64,000 nt of DNA from Patiriisocius_A hiemis (GCF_031846325.1 NZ_JAVRHZ010000003.1:62001-126000), one strand, 5' to 3'. Shown: positions 9,183 to 18,986, counted from the stretch's first letter. Translations and numbers: made by a program. Notes: generated by a model from the sequence alone, not told the origin.

Positions 9183-9210
9183 AAAAGCGACTCAATTGAG
9201 TCGCTTTTTT
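9183..9210. terminator. Bidirectional terminator between the T9SS cargo gene and rlmN
   Basis: Stem-loop AAGCGACTCAATTGAGTCGC flanked by A and T runs on both sides, so it works for both convergent genes. It shares the core CTCAATTGAG with two other terminators in the window, at about 39.15 and 40.67 kb. Confidence 0.85.
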
Positions 9211-10250
9211 TATTGCTTGTTTGCTAGTTGCCCGCAGGCAGCATCAATATCTTTACCTCTACTTCTTCTAACCGTTACAGGAATTCTGTTTTTTTCTAAA
9301 TAATAAATATAATCATCAATTACTTTATTAGGAGCTTGTTGAAATTGACCGTCATCAATTGGATTGTACTCTATTATATTAACTTTTGAGGGAATATAAT
9401 TACAGAATTGCACTAAAGCATCAATATCTTTTTTGCTGTCATTGATATCTTTCCAAACTACATACTCATAAGTTACCATCTTTTTGGTCTTCTCATACCA
9501 ATATACTAATGAGTCTTTTAAATCTTCTAAAGTAAAGCTTTTTGCAAATGGCATAATCTGCTCCCTAGTTTCTTGTATTGCAGAATGTAATGATACTGCC
9601 AAATTAAACTTAACTTCATCATCTGCAAGCTTTTTAATCATTTTAGGCACACCAGAAGTGGATACCGTAATTCGTTTTGGAGACATCCCAAGACCTTCAG
9701 AAGAGGTAATTTTATCTATGGATGCAAGTACATTTTTATAGTTCATAAGAGGCTCGCCCATTCCCATAAAAACAATATTGGAAAGTGGTATGTCATAATA
9801 TAACTTACTCTCATTATCTATAGCAACTACTTGATCATAAATTTCATCAGGATTAAGGTTTCGCATCCTTTTTAGACTAGCGGTAGCACAAAACTTACAA
9901 TCTAAACTACACCCTACTTGTGAAGACACACAAGCTGTCGTTCTACTTTTAGTAGGAATTAAAACAGACTCTACAATTAATCCATCATGGAGTTTTACTG
10001 CATTTTTTATTGTTCCATCGTTACTTTTTTGGATAGAATCTACTTCAATATGATTAATCACAAAATTACTTTCGAGGTGTGCTCTAGTCTCCTTTGAGAT
10101 ATTGGTCATATCATCAAAATTATGAATGCTTTTGTTCCATAACCATTCATACACTTGATTACCTCTAAATGCTTTGTCGCCAATAGAAACAAAAAAATCT
10201 CTCAATTCTTCCTTTGATAAGGCACGTATATCTTTTTTAACTGTCTTCAT
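9210..10250 (-). CDS. rlmN: Dual-specificity rRNA/tRNA A2503/A37 C2-methyltransferase RlmN
   Basis: Radical SAM enzyme that methylates C2 of A2503 in 23S rRNA and A37 in some tRNAs. The iron-sulfur motif is CSLDCKFC, at about residues 114-121 from the ATG at 10250. The two mechanistic cysteines are in the motif itself and in the C-terminal DAACGQLA segment (about residue 339). The glycine-rich SAM segment FMGMGEPLMNY is intact. The start at 10250 (MKTVKK) is preferred over an ATG two codons earlier. A good minus 7 element (TACTTTTG read on the minus strand, 10260-10267) lies just upstream, so it may have its own promoter behind the protease gene. Confidence 0.96.
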   Translation of the reverse strand: MKTVKKDIRALSKEELRDFFVSIGDKAFRGNQVYEWLWNKSIHNFDDMTNISKETRAHLESNFVINHIEVDSIQKSNDGTIKNAVKLHDGLIVESVLIPTKSRTTACVSSQVGCSLDCKFCATASLKRMRNLNPDEIYDQVVAIDNESKLYYDIPLSNIVFMGMGEPLMNYKNVLASIDKITSSEGLGMSPKRITVSTSGVPKMIKKLADDEVKFNLAVSLHSAIQETREQIMPFAKSFTLEDLKDSLVYWYEKTKKMVTYEYVVWKDINDSKKDIDALVQFCNYIPSKVNIIEYNPIDDGQFQQAPNKVIDDYIYYLEKNRIPVTVRRSRGKDIDAACGQLANKQ

Positions 10251-10259
10251 AAACAATTA

Positions 10260-10267
10260 CAAAAGTA
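10260..10267 (-). promoter_or_regulatory. Putative minus 7 promoter element of rlmN
   Basis: On the minus strand the bases read TACTTTTG, a match to the Bacteroidota TAnnTTTG consensus. It lies 10 bases before the rlmN start codon at 10250, so the transcript would have almost no leader. No convincing minus 33 TTTG is seen at the right distance. Confidence 0.4.
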
Positions 10268-10307
10268 AGTATAACAAACTAAGGGTGTAAATAAGTAAGG
10301 AGGTATT

Positions 10308-11960
10308 TTATCTTTGTACTACTATCTTCTTAGTAATATTTTTTTGTGTTTCTCCATCTTCTAAGTATAAGAAGTAAACTCCTGCTGTAAAGCTTTCAAC
10401 AGAGATAGTATTGTAGGTATTAGACACATTGCCACTTTGCATTAGTTGGCCAACAGTATTATATAATCTAAAACTCAAATTAGGGTATCTATTATTCATT
10501 ATTGTAATTTGAGTTGAAGTAGGGTTTGGATAAACATCTAACACTCCTTCTAAACTAACATCTTGAACATTTAATATGTTTTGAAGTGTTTCTAAAAACT
10601 CTACGCCAGAGTCATTAGGATCTAACCAGTCTTTTAATCGAGTCTCTGGTGTATTGCCAGCATTCCAAGAAATAGCAAAACGACCATAGATATCATAATC
10701 ATTATTTGATTCTGTTCCATTACAAAAAGATTCCCCTGCATATAACTGCCCAATAAGCCTCCCTTTTTGGTCGAACAAAGGGGAACCTGAAGAACCACTT
10801 TCTGTAGTGCCAATCTCCCATCCTTCTCCATCACCTACACTAGTTCCTCCAATAAGCCAAACTTCAGTACCATTTGCTGTTTCTTTAACTGCACCACTAT
10901 CATCTCTGCAAATCTTCATTATATCTCCATTTGGGTGATGTATGCCCACCTCATAGGTTGGATCTGTGTCTGTGTTATCCCAACCAGAGAAAACTATGTC
11001 CCACGCATCTGGTATTGTATTAAACAACTCTACTAATGCAAAATCACTCAAAGAATTATTTGCTCTTAGTGTTGCTCCACTCATCGTAAAGTTTGTTTGG
11101 ATATCTGCACTTTCCTCACCTGTACCACAAACAGGGTTAGGACTCATCCAGTTAAATCGAACACTCCAAAATGCAGGGTCACTACCTTCAAGACAATGAT
11201 TAGCAGTTAATAAATAGGGAGTTTTATCTTGTAATGTATTGTTTACAAGAGCAGCCGAGCATAAAAATCCATTTCCTAAATTTAATAATGCTACTGTCTT
11301 TTTAACAAAATCCTTTTTTTCATCAAAATCAGTCCCTATTGAACAATTAACGTCGTAATTGCAATCTCCGGAATCATTTAAACCACGATTTCTAGCTAAT
11401 TGATTTACCTTACCCATTCTATAGCCGTGAATAACGCTTCCTATTTGTAATGAAACATCTTCTGAAATGTTTTCAGGTTGGTAATATTCCACCCAAATAA
11501 CATTACCATTAATAAACCAAGAACCTAACTGGTTACTTTCTCTATTAGTATCTGAAGTATATGTTTTTGAAATATCGGTTCTATCATCATTAAAAATGTG
11601 CATTCTTGTTCCTGGAGGTAAATAGAAGTCATTAAAGTTCAAACTTAAATTAATAGCATTTGGAGAATAAATTGCTACTTGCCATATCTTGTCACCATTA
11701 GGCAACTCTGTCCAGGCACCATCTTGCGTTAAATCAACATTAATTTCTCTAGTGATTCCGTAGCGCCATGGTTGACTTTTATCAAGGTCATTGATACTAT
11801 CTTCTATTGCAACTTGCTCTAGATCTAGAGGAGGAAGTTCTATAATTGGAGTTCTAGTACTTATAGTGTTTTTCCAACTATAAGGCGTATCCTCTTCATT
11901 AGACTGAGCAAATGAAAAAGCAAAAGATGAAAAAAGTACTAAAAGTAATAGTTGTTTCAT
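10308..11960 (-). CDS. Secreted trypsin-like serine protease with T9SS sorting tail
   Basis: 550 residues with a signal peptide (ending near FAFSFAQS). The S1 (chymotrypsin-fold) triad is visible: His in LLTANHCLEG, Asp in NSLSDFALVEL and Ser in SGSSGSPLF, in an arrangement resembling lysyl endopeptidases. Several cysteines (CSAAL, NHCLEG, NPVCGTG) suit an exported, disulfide-bonded enzyme. The C-terminal 80 residues are a type A sorting tail: VYPNPTSTQITI, LYNTVGQL, FTAGVYFLYLEDG and the terminal KKIVVQR. It is expected on the surface or in the medium. Cleavage specificity is not certain from sequence alone. Confidence 0.92.
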   Translation of the reverse strand: MKQLLLLVLFSSFAFSFAQSNEEDTPYSWKNTISTRTPIIELPPLDLEQVAIEDSINDLDKSQPWRYGITREINVDLTQDGAWTELPNGDKIWQVAIYSPNAINLSLNFNDFYLPPGTRMHIFNDDRTDISKTYTSDTNRESNQLGSWFINGNVIWVEYYQPENISEDVSLQIGSVIHGYRMGKVNQLARNRGLNDSGDCNYDVNCSIGTDFDEKKDFVKKTVALLNLGNGFLCSAALVNNTLQDKTPYLLTANHCLEGSDPAFWSVRFNWMSPNPVCGTGEESADIQTNFTMSGATLRANNSLSDFALVELFNTIPDAWDIVFSGWDNTDTDPTYEVGIHHPNGDIMKICRDDSGAVKETANGTEVWLIGGTSVGDGEGWEIGTTESGSSGSPLFDQKGRLIGQLYAGESFCNGTESNNDYDIYGRFAISWNAGNTPETRLKDWLDPNDSGVEFLETLQNILNVQDVSLEGVLDVYPNPTSTQITIMNNRYPNLSFRLYNTVGQLMQSGNVSNTYNTISVESFTAGVYFLYLEDGETQKNITKKIVVQR

Positions 11961-12034
11961 GTATTAATATGGTAATCAATTAACTAAAATAGAGAAATAA
12001 TTACACATTAGAAACAGAAATCGCTAAAATGTAA

Positions 12035-12065
12035 AAAATCCTGCTAAAGGTAATAGCAGGATTTT
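12035..12065 (-). terminator. Terminator after queA
   Basis: A stem of AAAATCCTGCTA against TAGCAGGATTTT with a short loop and T-rich flanks on both strands. It sits directly downstream of the queA stop on the minus strand. Confidence 0.75.
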
Positions 12066-12087
12066 CAATTCTATATCAAGATATTAT

Positions 12088-13137
12088 CTATATGATTAAC
12101 ATAGCATCACCATAGGTATAAAACCTATACTTTTCTTTTACGGCTTCTTCATACGCTTTTTTAATGAAATCGTGACCTGCAAAAGCAGAAACCATCATTA
12201 ATAGCGTAGATTTTGGTGTATGGAAGTTTGTTACCATAGCATTTGCTATACTAAAGTCATAAGGAGGGAAAATAAACTTATTAGTCCATCCTTGAAACTC
12301 ATTTAAAGTATGGTTTGATGAAACCGAACTCTCTAGTGCTCGCATTGCGGTAGTACCTACAGCACAAATTCTCCTTTTCTCTTTTAATCCATTATTTATA
12401 ATAGAAACAGCATTTGTACCAATTTCCATTTCCTCAGAATCCATTTTGTGTTTAGATAAATCTTCTACCTCAACTGGACTAAAAGTTCCTAAACCAACAT
12501 GTAAGGTAACTTCTGCAAAGTTGATTCCTTTTATCTCAAGACGTTTTAATAAATGCTTAGAAAAGTGAAGTCCAGCAGTTGGTGCTGCTACTGCTCCTTC
12601 ATTTTTTGCAAAAATTGTTTGATACCTGTCAGCATCTTCTGGTTCCACATCTCTTTTTATATATTTAGGAAGTGGGGTTTCACCAAGTTCTGTAAGTTTA
12701 TTTCTAAACTCCTCATAAGAGCCATCAAATAAAAAACGTAACGTTCTTCCTCTAGAGGTAGTATTATCGATTACCTCTGCAACTAGAGTTTCATCATCAC
12801 CAAAATATAACTTATTACCAATTCTAATTTTACGAGCTGGGTCTACTAATACGTCCCAGAGACGCGTTTCAGGATTTAACTCTCTTAATAAGAAAACTTC
12901 AATACGAGCTCCTGTTTTCTCTTTATTACCATATAGTCTTGCAGGAAATACTTTTGTATTATTAAGTACTAATACATCATCTTCATCAAAATAATCTATA
13001 AGATCTTTAAACATCTTATGCTCTATAGTTTCTTCTTTTCTGTTAAGAACCATTAATCGAGCTTCGTCTCTATTTGGAGAAGGATATTCTGCTAATAACT
13101 CTGGTGGTAATTTAAAATTAAAATTGGATAGTTTCAT
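12088..13137 (-). CDS. queA: S-adenosylmethionine:tRNA ribosyltransferase-isomerase QueA
   Basis: Transfers and isomerises the ribosyl group of SAM onto preQ1-modified tRNA to form epoxyqueuosine. Family blocks seen include YPSPNRDEARLMVL near the start, FPARLYGNK, APTAGLHFS, TLHVGLGTFSPV and NFHTPKSTLLMMVSAF near the end. 349 residues from the ATG at 13137, the normal family length; an ATG two codons upstream is less likely. It has its own promoter-like element at 13172-13179 and a terminator downstream, so it is probably separate from the aroA operon. Confidence 0.96.
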   Translation of the reverse strand: MKLSNFNFKLPPELLAEYPSPNRDEARLMVLNRKEETIEHKMFKDLIDYFDEDDVLVLNNTKVFPARLYGNKEKTGARIEVFLLRELNPETRLWDVLVDPARKIRIGNKLYFGDDETLVAEVIDNTTSRGRTLRFLFDGSYEEFRNKLTELGETPLPKYIKRDVEPEDADRYQTIFAKNEGAVAAPTAGLHFSKHLLKRLEIKGINFAEVTLHVGLGTFSPVEVEDLSKHKMDSEEMEIGTNAVSIINNGLKEKRRICAVGTTAMRALESSVSSNHTLNEFQGWTNKFIFPPYDFSIANAMVTNFHTPKSTLLMMVSAFAGHDFIKKAYEEAVKEKYRFYTYGDAMLII

Positions 13138-13171
13138 TCCCATAATACGTGCGGATTTTCTTTAAAAGTTG

Positions 13172-13203
13172 CAAATATACAATCTGGAGGTAGGGGTTGT
13201 CAA
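13172..13203 (-). promoter_or_regulatory. Putative promoter of queA
   Basis: The minus strand carries TATATTTG (13172-13179), a perfect TAnnTTTG minus 7 element, and a TTGAC about 21 bases upstream that may serve as the minus 33 box. It lies in the spacer between aroA and queA. The spacing is slightly long. Confidence 0.5.
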
Positions 13204-13215
13204 GTAAATAGGCAT

Positions 13216-14448
13216 TTATTCTTTAAAATCGACTAAAAAACCTATTTTTTGTAGGTGTTTCCAAAAGTTAGGATACGATTTAGTAACTACCATAGGCTCA
13301 TTAATTTGCAAAGGAACTTTACTGGATAAAGGAGCAAATGCCATTGCCATACGATGATCGTTATAAGTATCTATTAAAACATTCTTATTTAAAGAAGGCT
13401 CAGGAAAAAGCTCTAATGAATTGTCTGTAACAATCACTCTTGCACCAAGTTTCTCGAGTTCAATTTTAAGTGCTACTATCCTATCTGTTTCTTTAATCTT
13501 TAGAGTATGCAACCCTGTTAGTAGGCAAGGAATTGCTAAGCCTAAACAAGTAACCGCAATAGTTTGTGCAATATCTGGTGTGTTGGATAGATCTAACTCT
13601 ATTTTTTCTGAAATAGCTTTATGATTATTAGATAGTGTAATGCTATTTTCAGTATCATTAATTGTGGTAACAACCCCTAACTTTGAATAAATTTCTGAAA
13701 GTGCCGAATCACCTTGTAGGCTCTCTCTTTTGTAACTTTTTAGGGTTACTGAAGCTCCCTTTACCAAAGAAATAATACTGTAAAAATAAGAAGCAGAGCT
13801 CCAATCTGATTCTACAGTAATAGTTTTTTGAGGAATTTTACTTACTGGTAATAATGAAATTGTATTTCCATCAAAAGTCGAATCTAACCCTATTTGTTGT
13901 AACAACTGAAGTGTCATTTTAATGTAAGGGGTAGATGTTATTTCACCTTGTAGGGTAATTGTTAGACCATTCTTTAATGAAGAGGCAACAAGCAATAATG
14001 CAGAGATATATTGACTACTCACATTAGCAGCTATGTTTACTGTATTCTGTTGCGGTTCTTTTCCTATAATCCTCAAAGGAGGATAACCTTCATTTTTCAA
14101 ATAGGTTATGTTTGCACCCATTTCTCTTAACGAATTGACCAAAATCTTTATGGGACGTTCTTGCATTCTTTTACTTCCAGTTAAAACAACAGTAACTCCT
14201 TCTTTAAATGAAAAGAAAGCAGTTAAAAAACGCATTGCAGTACCTGCGTGATGCACATCTATCTCGCCGTCCATTTTCTCTAATGCTGCAAGAAGCACCT
14301 TAGTGTCATCACTAATAGATAGGTTTTTTATTGTAAGATTTGGATATAAGCTTTTTAAAATTAAAAGTCTGTTGCTTTCACTTTTAGAACCTGAGATTTG
14401 GATTTCAGTAGTTATAAAATTCGAACTAAAGCCTACCTGCGCAATCAT
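13216..14448 (-). CDS. aroA: 3-phosphoshikimate 1-carboxyvinyltransferase (EPSP synthase)
   Basis: Sixth step of the shikimate pathway: transfers enolpyruvate from PEP to shikimate-3-phosphate. Visible blocks are ISGSKSESNRLLIL at the N-terminus, the HHAGTAMRFLTAFF loop, LTGSKRMQERPI and the C-terminal IKETDRI and DTYNDHRMAMAFA motifs. The N-terminal and LTGSKRMQERPI segments match poorly to textbook EPSP synthases (NAGTAMR becomes HAGTAMR), as is common in flavobacterial homologues. It is the last gene of a tight operon and overlaps the small membrane-protein gene by 4 bases. Confidence 0.92.
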   Translation of the reverse strand: MIAQVGFSSNFITTEIQISGSKSESNRLLILKSLYPNLTIKNLSISDDTKVLLAALEKMDGEIDVHHAGTAMRFLTAFFSFKEGVTVVLTGSKRMQERPIKILVNSLREMGANITYLKNEGYPPLRIIGKEPQQNTVNIAANVSSQYISALLLVASSLKNGLTITLQGEITSTPYIKMTLQLLQQIGLDSTFDGNTISLLPVSKIPQKTITVESDWSSASYFYSIISLVKGASVTLKSYKRESLQGDSALSEIYSKLGVVTTINDTENSITLSNNHKAISEKIELDLSNTPDIAQTIAVTCLGLAIPCLLTGLHTLKIKETDRIVALKIELEKLGARVIVTDNSLELFPEPSLNKNVLIDTYNDHRMAMAFAPLSSKVPLQINEPMVVTKSYPNFWKHLQKIGFLVDFKE

Positions 14449-14687
14449 CTGTTTTTATAGTCTTCATTTTTGAGTTTGCCCCAAAATTTTCCATAGGTAA
14501 CAAAGAAACCACAAATACTACCTGCAAGCAATAAAAACAACCAAGAAGTTAAAGTATAATTATCTATAAACTCTAATGAAAAACCAGCAGTAAGGTATTG
14601 AATTAAAAAAAGCAAAGCTGAATATGCTATAGCCAGAATAAGAACACTCTTCCAAAAACCTTTATGTGCTAAAACTCTTTTAAACAT
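14445..14687 (-). CDS. Small two-helix membrane protein
   Basis: 80 residues, unknown. Two membrane helices are clear: about 14-34 (SVLILAIAYSALLFLIQYLT) and about 47-65 (LTSWLFLLLAGSICGFFVTYG). The ends are Lys/Arg-rich. It overlaps aroA by 4 bases (ATGA) and touches the MazG-like gene by one base. The conserved placement suggests a housekeeping membrane role, but there is nothing to say which. Confidence 0.8.
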   Translation of the reverse strand: MFKRVLAHKGFWKSVLILAIAYSALLFLIQYLTAGFSLEFIDNYTLTSWLFLLLAGSICGFFVTYGKFWGKLKNEDYKNR

Positions 14688-15013
14688 TATTTAAGTTTTG
14701 AGTTGCTATGGTGACGATCATGATCTCTTTTTGTTTTAATAGCGAGTTTTTTATTAAAAGCATCTTGTAAATCTACTCCCGTTTGATTAGCCAGGCATAG
14801 CACTACAAAAACAACATCGGCAAGTTCTTCTCCTAAATCTTTATTTTTATCACTTTCTTTCTCACTTTGTTCTCCATAGCGTCTTGCGATAATTCGAGCA
14901 ACTTCACCAACCTCTTCGGTTAGTTGTGCCATATTAGTAAGCTCATCAAAGTAACGAACACCGTGTTCTTTTATCCAATTATCTACTGCTTGTTGAGCAT
15001 CTTGTATATCCAT
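14687..15013 (-). CDS. MazG-like nucleotide pyrophosphohydrolase
   Basis: 108 residues, the all-alpha NTP pyrophosphatase fold that hydrolyses (d)NTPs to the monophosphate, usually as a house-cleaning activity. The magnesium-binding signature is visible as LTEEVGEVARI and, in the next helix, EELADVVFVV. It is a single-domain form, shorter than E. coli MazG. It sits between the DUF3857 protein (3-base gap) and the small membrane-protein gene (1-base overlap). Substrate preference cannot be deduced. Confidence 0.87.
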   Translation of the reverse strand: MDIQDAQQAVDNWIKEHGVRYFDELTNMAQLTEEVGEVARIIARRYGEQSEKESDKNKDLGEELADVVFVVLCLANQTGVDLQDAFNKKLAIKTKRDHDRHHSNSKLK

Positions 15014-15016
15014 ATT

Positions 15017-17047
15017 CTAAATCTTTGTAAGAACTACTTTCTCATTCTCTTTTTGCACTACAAGTTCGAAAAATTGCTTGAGATTAGAGTAAAATTTAGA
15101 AGAAATAACAGGAGAATTAATTGCTAAATCTACAGACAATTGAATAATATTATCTTTTTCAGATATTAAGTACCTAAAAGAACCTAGGTTTTCTGGAAGT
15201 CCAAAAGAACCTCCTTCGGGAATACTTTCTACAGTATAACCCTCTGGAATTTCTAATTTTATCAAAAATCTATCCCTTTTCGGATAAATAAAGTCTATAG
15301 GATAAACCCTTTCCTCTAACTTAAATGGATTTTGATTCATTTTTAAAAACAGCATTGGTGAAAAATAAATTTTACCACTAACCTCTTCAACAAGATCTAA
15401 AGTTTCAAAATTATAAGATAGATTTACAGGGGTATATAGTTTTTGTAAGTTTTCAAATTTATGATCTAATATCTCTACATTACCATTTTGATTTTCAATT
15501 TCTTTTCTTACATCTTCATTGTTTACTTTAGAAAACCTATTTCTACTAGATAGTGCATAATGACCATCATAACGTACTTTTGAGTCTCCTACTATAGTTA
15601 AATCATCAGAAATTTTAGCATTTAACAGTAGGCTTTTAACAGCAGACTTTGAAGGATATAAACTTACCCATGCAGAACTTTCATCCTCTCTAATTATTCT
15701 CCCTTGCCAATTAATAATCTCAGGCTCTAGAACATTAGGCTCACCAAACTTATTTGTAGCATCCAATAACAAAACGCTTTCTTTACCTTCTACAGAAGCA
15801 ATAACGTAATTAAATCCACTTCTGGTAGGAAAAATAGGAATACCATTAGATTTTGTACTTGTTAAAACTGGGTTTGAATTTATACCTGCATAACGAAGCA
15901 TTGAAATTAACATTAAGTTAATATCTGCAACATTACCTGTATTTTTTTTATAGGCATTTTTTACTCCTTCATCTGTCACAGCACCTAGATAAGAGTTCCA
16001 ATTCATTTTTCCTTTTACATATTCAAAAATTAAAATTAATTTCTCATTATCATCTGTAACTCCTTTAATAAGAGCATCTATATCATTTTTATAATAATTA
16101 TTCTTTTCTAGTTGTTGGCCAAAAAGTTCGGATCTATAAATTGATTTTGAAACATCCTCCCAAGTTGTTGTGTAATAGTTTATACTAGATTGAGGATAAT
16201 TTGTATACGAAAGTTCAAACTTTAAAGAAGACCTATAATTATCAAGGTTACCAGCATATGCTTCCTCCTTAAGAGCTGGCACATCCTGAATTTCTACTTT
16301 GTAAATGTTTTCTCTAAAGGTAAGTTGACTTGTCTCTGTCTTAGCACGCCCAGCTTTTCCAAAACCATTAGTAGGCTTTGTTCTGTATCTAATGTTTAAG
16401 TCCCTACTAACACCATCTGTATTAATTGTAAATGGAATTGCCCCTTTTTGATGAAGCTTATAACTAAAATATTCTGGAGCAATAAAATCTAGTTTAACTT
16501 TATTAATTGGTATTTTCTCTTGGAATCTATATGAATCTATACTACTAATAAATGGAGACTTAATATCATATTTATACTCTATAATACAACCATCTTTTAT
16601 ATTGGGCATAGTAAATTTTGTTTGACTTAAAAACTTACTTTTTTCTTCCTCAAAAATTCCGTTATTTCTTAGTTTTTCACTCTCAACTTTACCATCCTGA
16701 AGAAAATAGGTCTCGCCCTTTAAACTATATATTTTTTCTTTTGTTCTTCCATCAGACTCGTAAGAGTTAATTGTTTTTGTTGCCCAATTATATCCATCTT
16801 TATTATAAATTTTAATTCGTTCATGATAACTTTCTACTATATAAAAACCATCATCTTGATTATAATCAAACTTAGTGTTTACTTCTCTATATAATATAGC
16901 TGCATTAGCATTTGAATCTATAGGGTGTACTTTTTCTTGAAGTTCTTCTTTAGACACCTTGCCATATCTATAATCTTGAGCTTTTAATGATAATTGAGAG
17001 CTAAATAAGAATAAGAATAGAATGCTTAAGTAAGTTGATGGTTTCAT
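15017..17047 (-). CDS. DUF3857/transglutaminase-like secreted protein, catalytically degenerate
   Basis: 676 residues with a signal peptide (ending near SLKAQ). It has an N-terminal DUF3857 beta domain, a transglutaminase-like fold in the middle and a beta-rich C-terminal part. Aligned with the neighbouring paralogue, the catalytic Cys is Val (GNVADINLML against GDCKALTNYT) and the His is Tyr (FNYVIA against GNHVIL), while an Asp remains (LLDATN). The fold is therefore kept without the protease/transglutaminase triad. It is two bases from the 632-residue paralogue, so the two probably work as a pair in the periplasm. Exact role unknown. Confidence 0.85.
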   Translation of the reverse strand: MKPSTYLSILFLFLFSSQLSLKAQDYRYGKVSKEELQEKVHPIDSNANAAILYREVNTKFDYNQDDGFYIVESYHERIKIYNKDGYNWATKTINSYESDGRTKEKIYSLKGETYFLQDGKVESEKLRNNGIFEEEKSKFLSQTKFTMPNIKDGCIIEYKYDIKSPFISSIDSYRFQEKIPINKVKLDFIAPEYFSYKLHQKGAIPFTINTDGVSRDLNIRYRTKPTNGFGKAGRAKTETSQLTFRENIYKVEIQDVPALKEEAYAGNLDNYRSSLKFELSYTNYPQSSINYYTTTWEDVSKSIYRSELFGQQLEKNNYYKNDIDALIKGVTDDNEKLILIFEYVKGKMNWNSYLGAVTDEGVKNAYKKNTGNVADINLMLISMLRYAGINSNPVLTSTKSNGIPIFPTRSGFNYVIASVEGKESVLLLDATNKFGEPNVLEPEIINWQGRIIREDESSAWVSLYPSKSAVKSLLLNAKISDDLTIVGDSKVRYDGHYALSSRNRFSKVNNEDVRKEIENQNGNVEILDHKFENLQKLYTPVNLSYNFETLDLVEEVSGKIYFSPMLFLKMNQNPFKLEERVYPIDFIYPKRDRFLIKLEIPEGYTVESIPEGGSFGLPENLGSFRYLISEKDNIIQLSVDLAINSPVISSKFYSNLKQFFELVVQKENEKVVLTKI

Positions 17048-17049
17048 TA

Positions 17050-18948
17050 TTAATTATTTTTTTTTAGTAATATTTTTGTTTTATCAAGTTTTGCTATTTG
17101 TCTTCTAAAGTTTCGATAATTTTTATAATCCTCTTTAGAAAAGCTTCCTTTATTCAATAAAAATGAACGCTTATAAATAATTTGATTTTTTTCATTTTTA
17201 CTAAAAGAAATCTCATAAGTACCAAATTTATTCTCAATACTTTTATCTTCTGGAAGTTCTTCTATACTGTAGGTTTCTGGTATATTGAAAGTAATTTCGT
17301 CTGTATCTAAATACCCTTCACGTAAATAAAGTGTCTGGTTTCGTTCTCTATACCTGGGAGGGATATATTGAGATTGATTAAGGACATTTAAACAAAGAAG
17401 GAAGTCGTCACCCACCTTTGTTGTGTAGTTGGGAACGTAAAGTTTTAGGTTTTCGGAAAAAGAAATATTTTCTCTATCATTAGTTAAGTTTACATCACCT
17501 ACAGAAACACCATTAAGGTATCCCCATCTATTTTTGTATTCTTTCTCTTGGTCAACAGCTGTTTTATTTTTATTCTTAAACTTATTTCCATACTGGGTAC
17601 CCCAAGAAGTCCCAGTAAAGTTGATAGATACTCCTCCTTCTAAGTCTAAATTTACAGTTGCTTTTTGTTCTTGTAAATTTTCTTTTGAAGTATATTTTTT
17701 TGTAGTTACTATCTTTCCTCCTTGTGGAGTCACTAGTAAAACATCTCTATCGTCTGTGAAATTACCTAAATAACTATATGGTACTTCTTGGCTAGTACAT
17801 TCAAGCCATGTAATATTGTCTTCATCTGGGATGCCAAGGATAACATGATTTCCTTGCATAGAAGTAAAATCCTTATCTATATTTCTTTCTTCATTTCCAG
17901 CATATAAGACCGTATAATAAGAAGGCACTCCAACTGCATCTAGTAATGCTTTTGTATAATTTGTTAGTGCTTTACAATCACCATATCCCAGATAATCTAC
18001 ATCTTTTGCAAGCATAGGTTTCCATCCACCAATGCCAATTTGAATACTTATGTAACGTACTTTATCTTGTAAGTATTGATATATTTTTCTTGCTTTAGCT
18101 TCATTAGTTTGTTCATTTGCTACAAGAGCTTTTACTTTTTCTACAGTAGCTATTGGTAATTCACTAACTCCAGAAAGCAATTGGTCATTCATCCATTTGC
18201 CAAATGTTTCCCAGTCGGACCCGTATCCTTTTTCACCTTCTAAATAAAACTCATTGAGTGCAACTGAAATTCTTGGGGCTATATCATTAAAGCTTGGACT
18301 TAGCTCTTCGTATTTAATAGCTTTTATGTTTTTGGCTTTAAACACATACTCCGTTGGTTTTTCGTCTATAGAAATTGAATAATCCTCTAAATTATCTGCT
18401 TTATATTTTGGCTTGTTCGCTGGGTCAAACTTTAATGTATATGTACTTTCCATTGTACCTCTTACGTATCCTCCAATAGGAGTCCAAGGTCTAATAAATG
18501 CTGTATTTCCTGTTTCAGTTTCTGATGTATATACAATTGTATAGGGATATGTTGTAGGGGTATAATCTAGAAATAAAACTCTGTTGTCACTATACAAGGA
18601 GAATCCATCTGCAGCACTTACGTCTTTAAAGTCTCTTTTTTTATAATGTGCAATTTCATTACCAAGCGCATCATAAATATAAGCCTCTATCTTTTTAATT
18701 TTTGAATTTTCATCGTAATACTCTACCGCATTAAGATGTCTATTTCCAAGTTCATTAAAAATAGTTCTCACCGAATACTCTTCGACAATCATCTTGGCTT
18801 CTTCAGAAACGTCTACTATAATATTCTCTTTAACAAGAACACTATTTGCATTTTCTTTTAATTCTGATGGGATAGAAAGTATTGAAAAATCAACCTGAGC
18901 GTTTGTAGAAATAAACGCTAAAAAAAACACTACTAAAAACTTAAACAT
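17050..18948 (-). CDS. DUF3857 domain protein with transglutaminase-like domain
   Basis: 632 residues with a signal peptide cut near STNAQ. DUF3857 covers about residues 50-210 and the transglutaminase-like domain about 260-400, with the catalytic Cys in GYGDCKALTNYT and the His in QGNHVILGIP. The third position reads WLECTS, so Glu stands where many transglutaminases have Asp. The C-terminal part is beta-rich (DUF3858-like). The family is common in Bacteroidota and poorly understood. It is first of a pair with the degenerate paralogue downstream. Confidence 0.88.
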   Translation of the reverse strand: MFKFLVVFFLAFISTNAQVDFSILSIPSELKENANSVLVKENIIVDVSEEAKMIVEEYSVRTIFNELGNRHLNAVEYYDENSKIKKIEAYIYDALGNEIAHYKKRDFKDVSAADGFSLYSDNRVLFLDYTPTTYPYTIVYTSETETGNTAFIRPWTPIGGYVRGTMESTYTLKFDPANKPKYKADNLEDYSISIDEKPTEYVFKAKNIKAIKYEELSPSFNDIAPRISVALNEFYLEGEKGYGSDWETFGKWMNDQLLSGVSELPIATVEKVKALVANEQTNEAKARKIYQYLQDKVRYISIQIGIGGWKPMLAKDVDYLGYGDCKALTNYTKALLDAVGVPSYYTVLYAGNEERNIDKDFTSMQGNHVILGIPDEDNITWLECTSQEVPYSYLGNFTDDRDVLLVTPQGGKIVTTKKYTSKENLQEQKATVNLDLEGGVSINFTGTSWGTQYGNKFKNKNKTAVDQEKEYKNRWGYLNGVSVGDVNLTNDRENISFSENLKLYVPNYTTKVGDDFLLCLNVLNQSQYIPPRYRERNQTLYLREGYLDTDEITFNIPETYSIEELPEDKSIENKFGTYEISFSKNEKNQIIYKRSFLLNKGSFSKEDYKNYRNFRRQIAKLDKTKILLKKNN

Positions 18949-18986
18949 AAAAATAAAATCTCCCTGCTCGCAATATATAAAAAATT

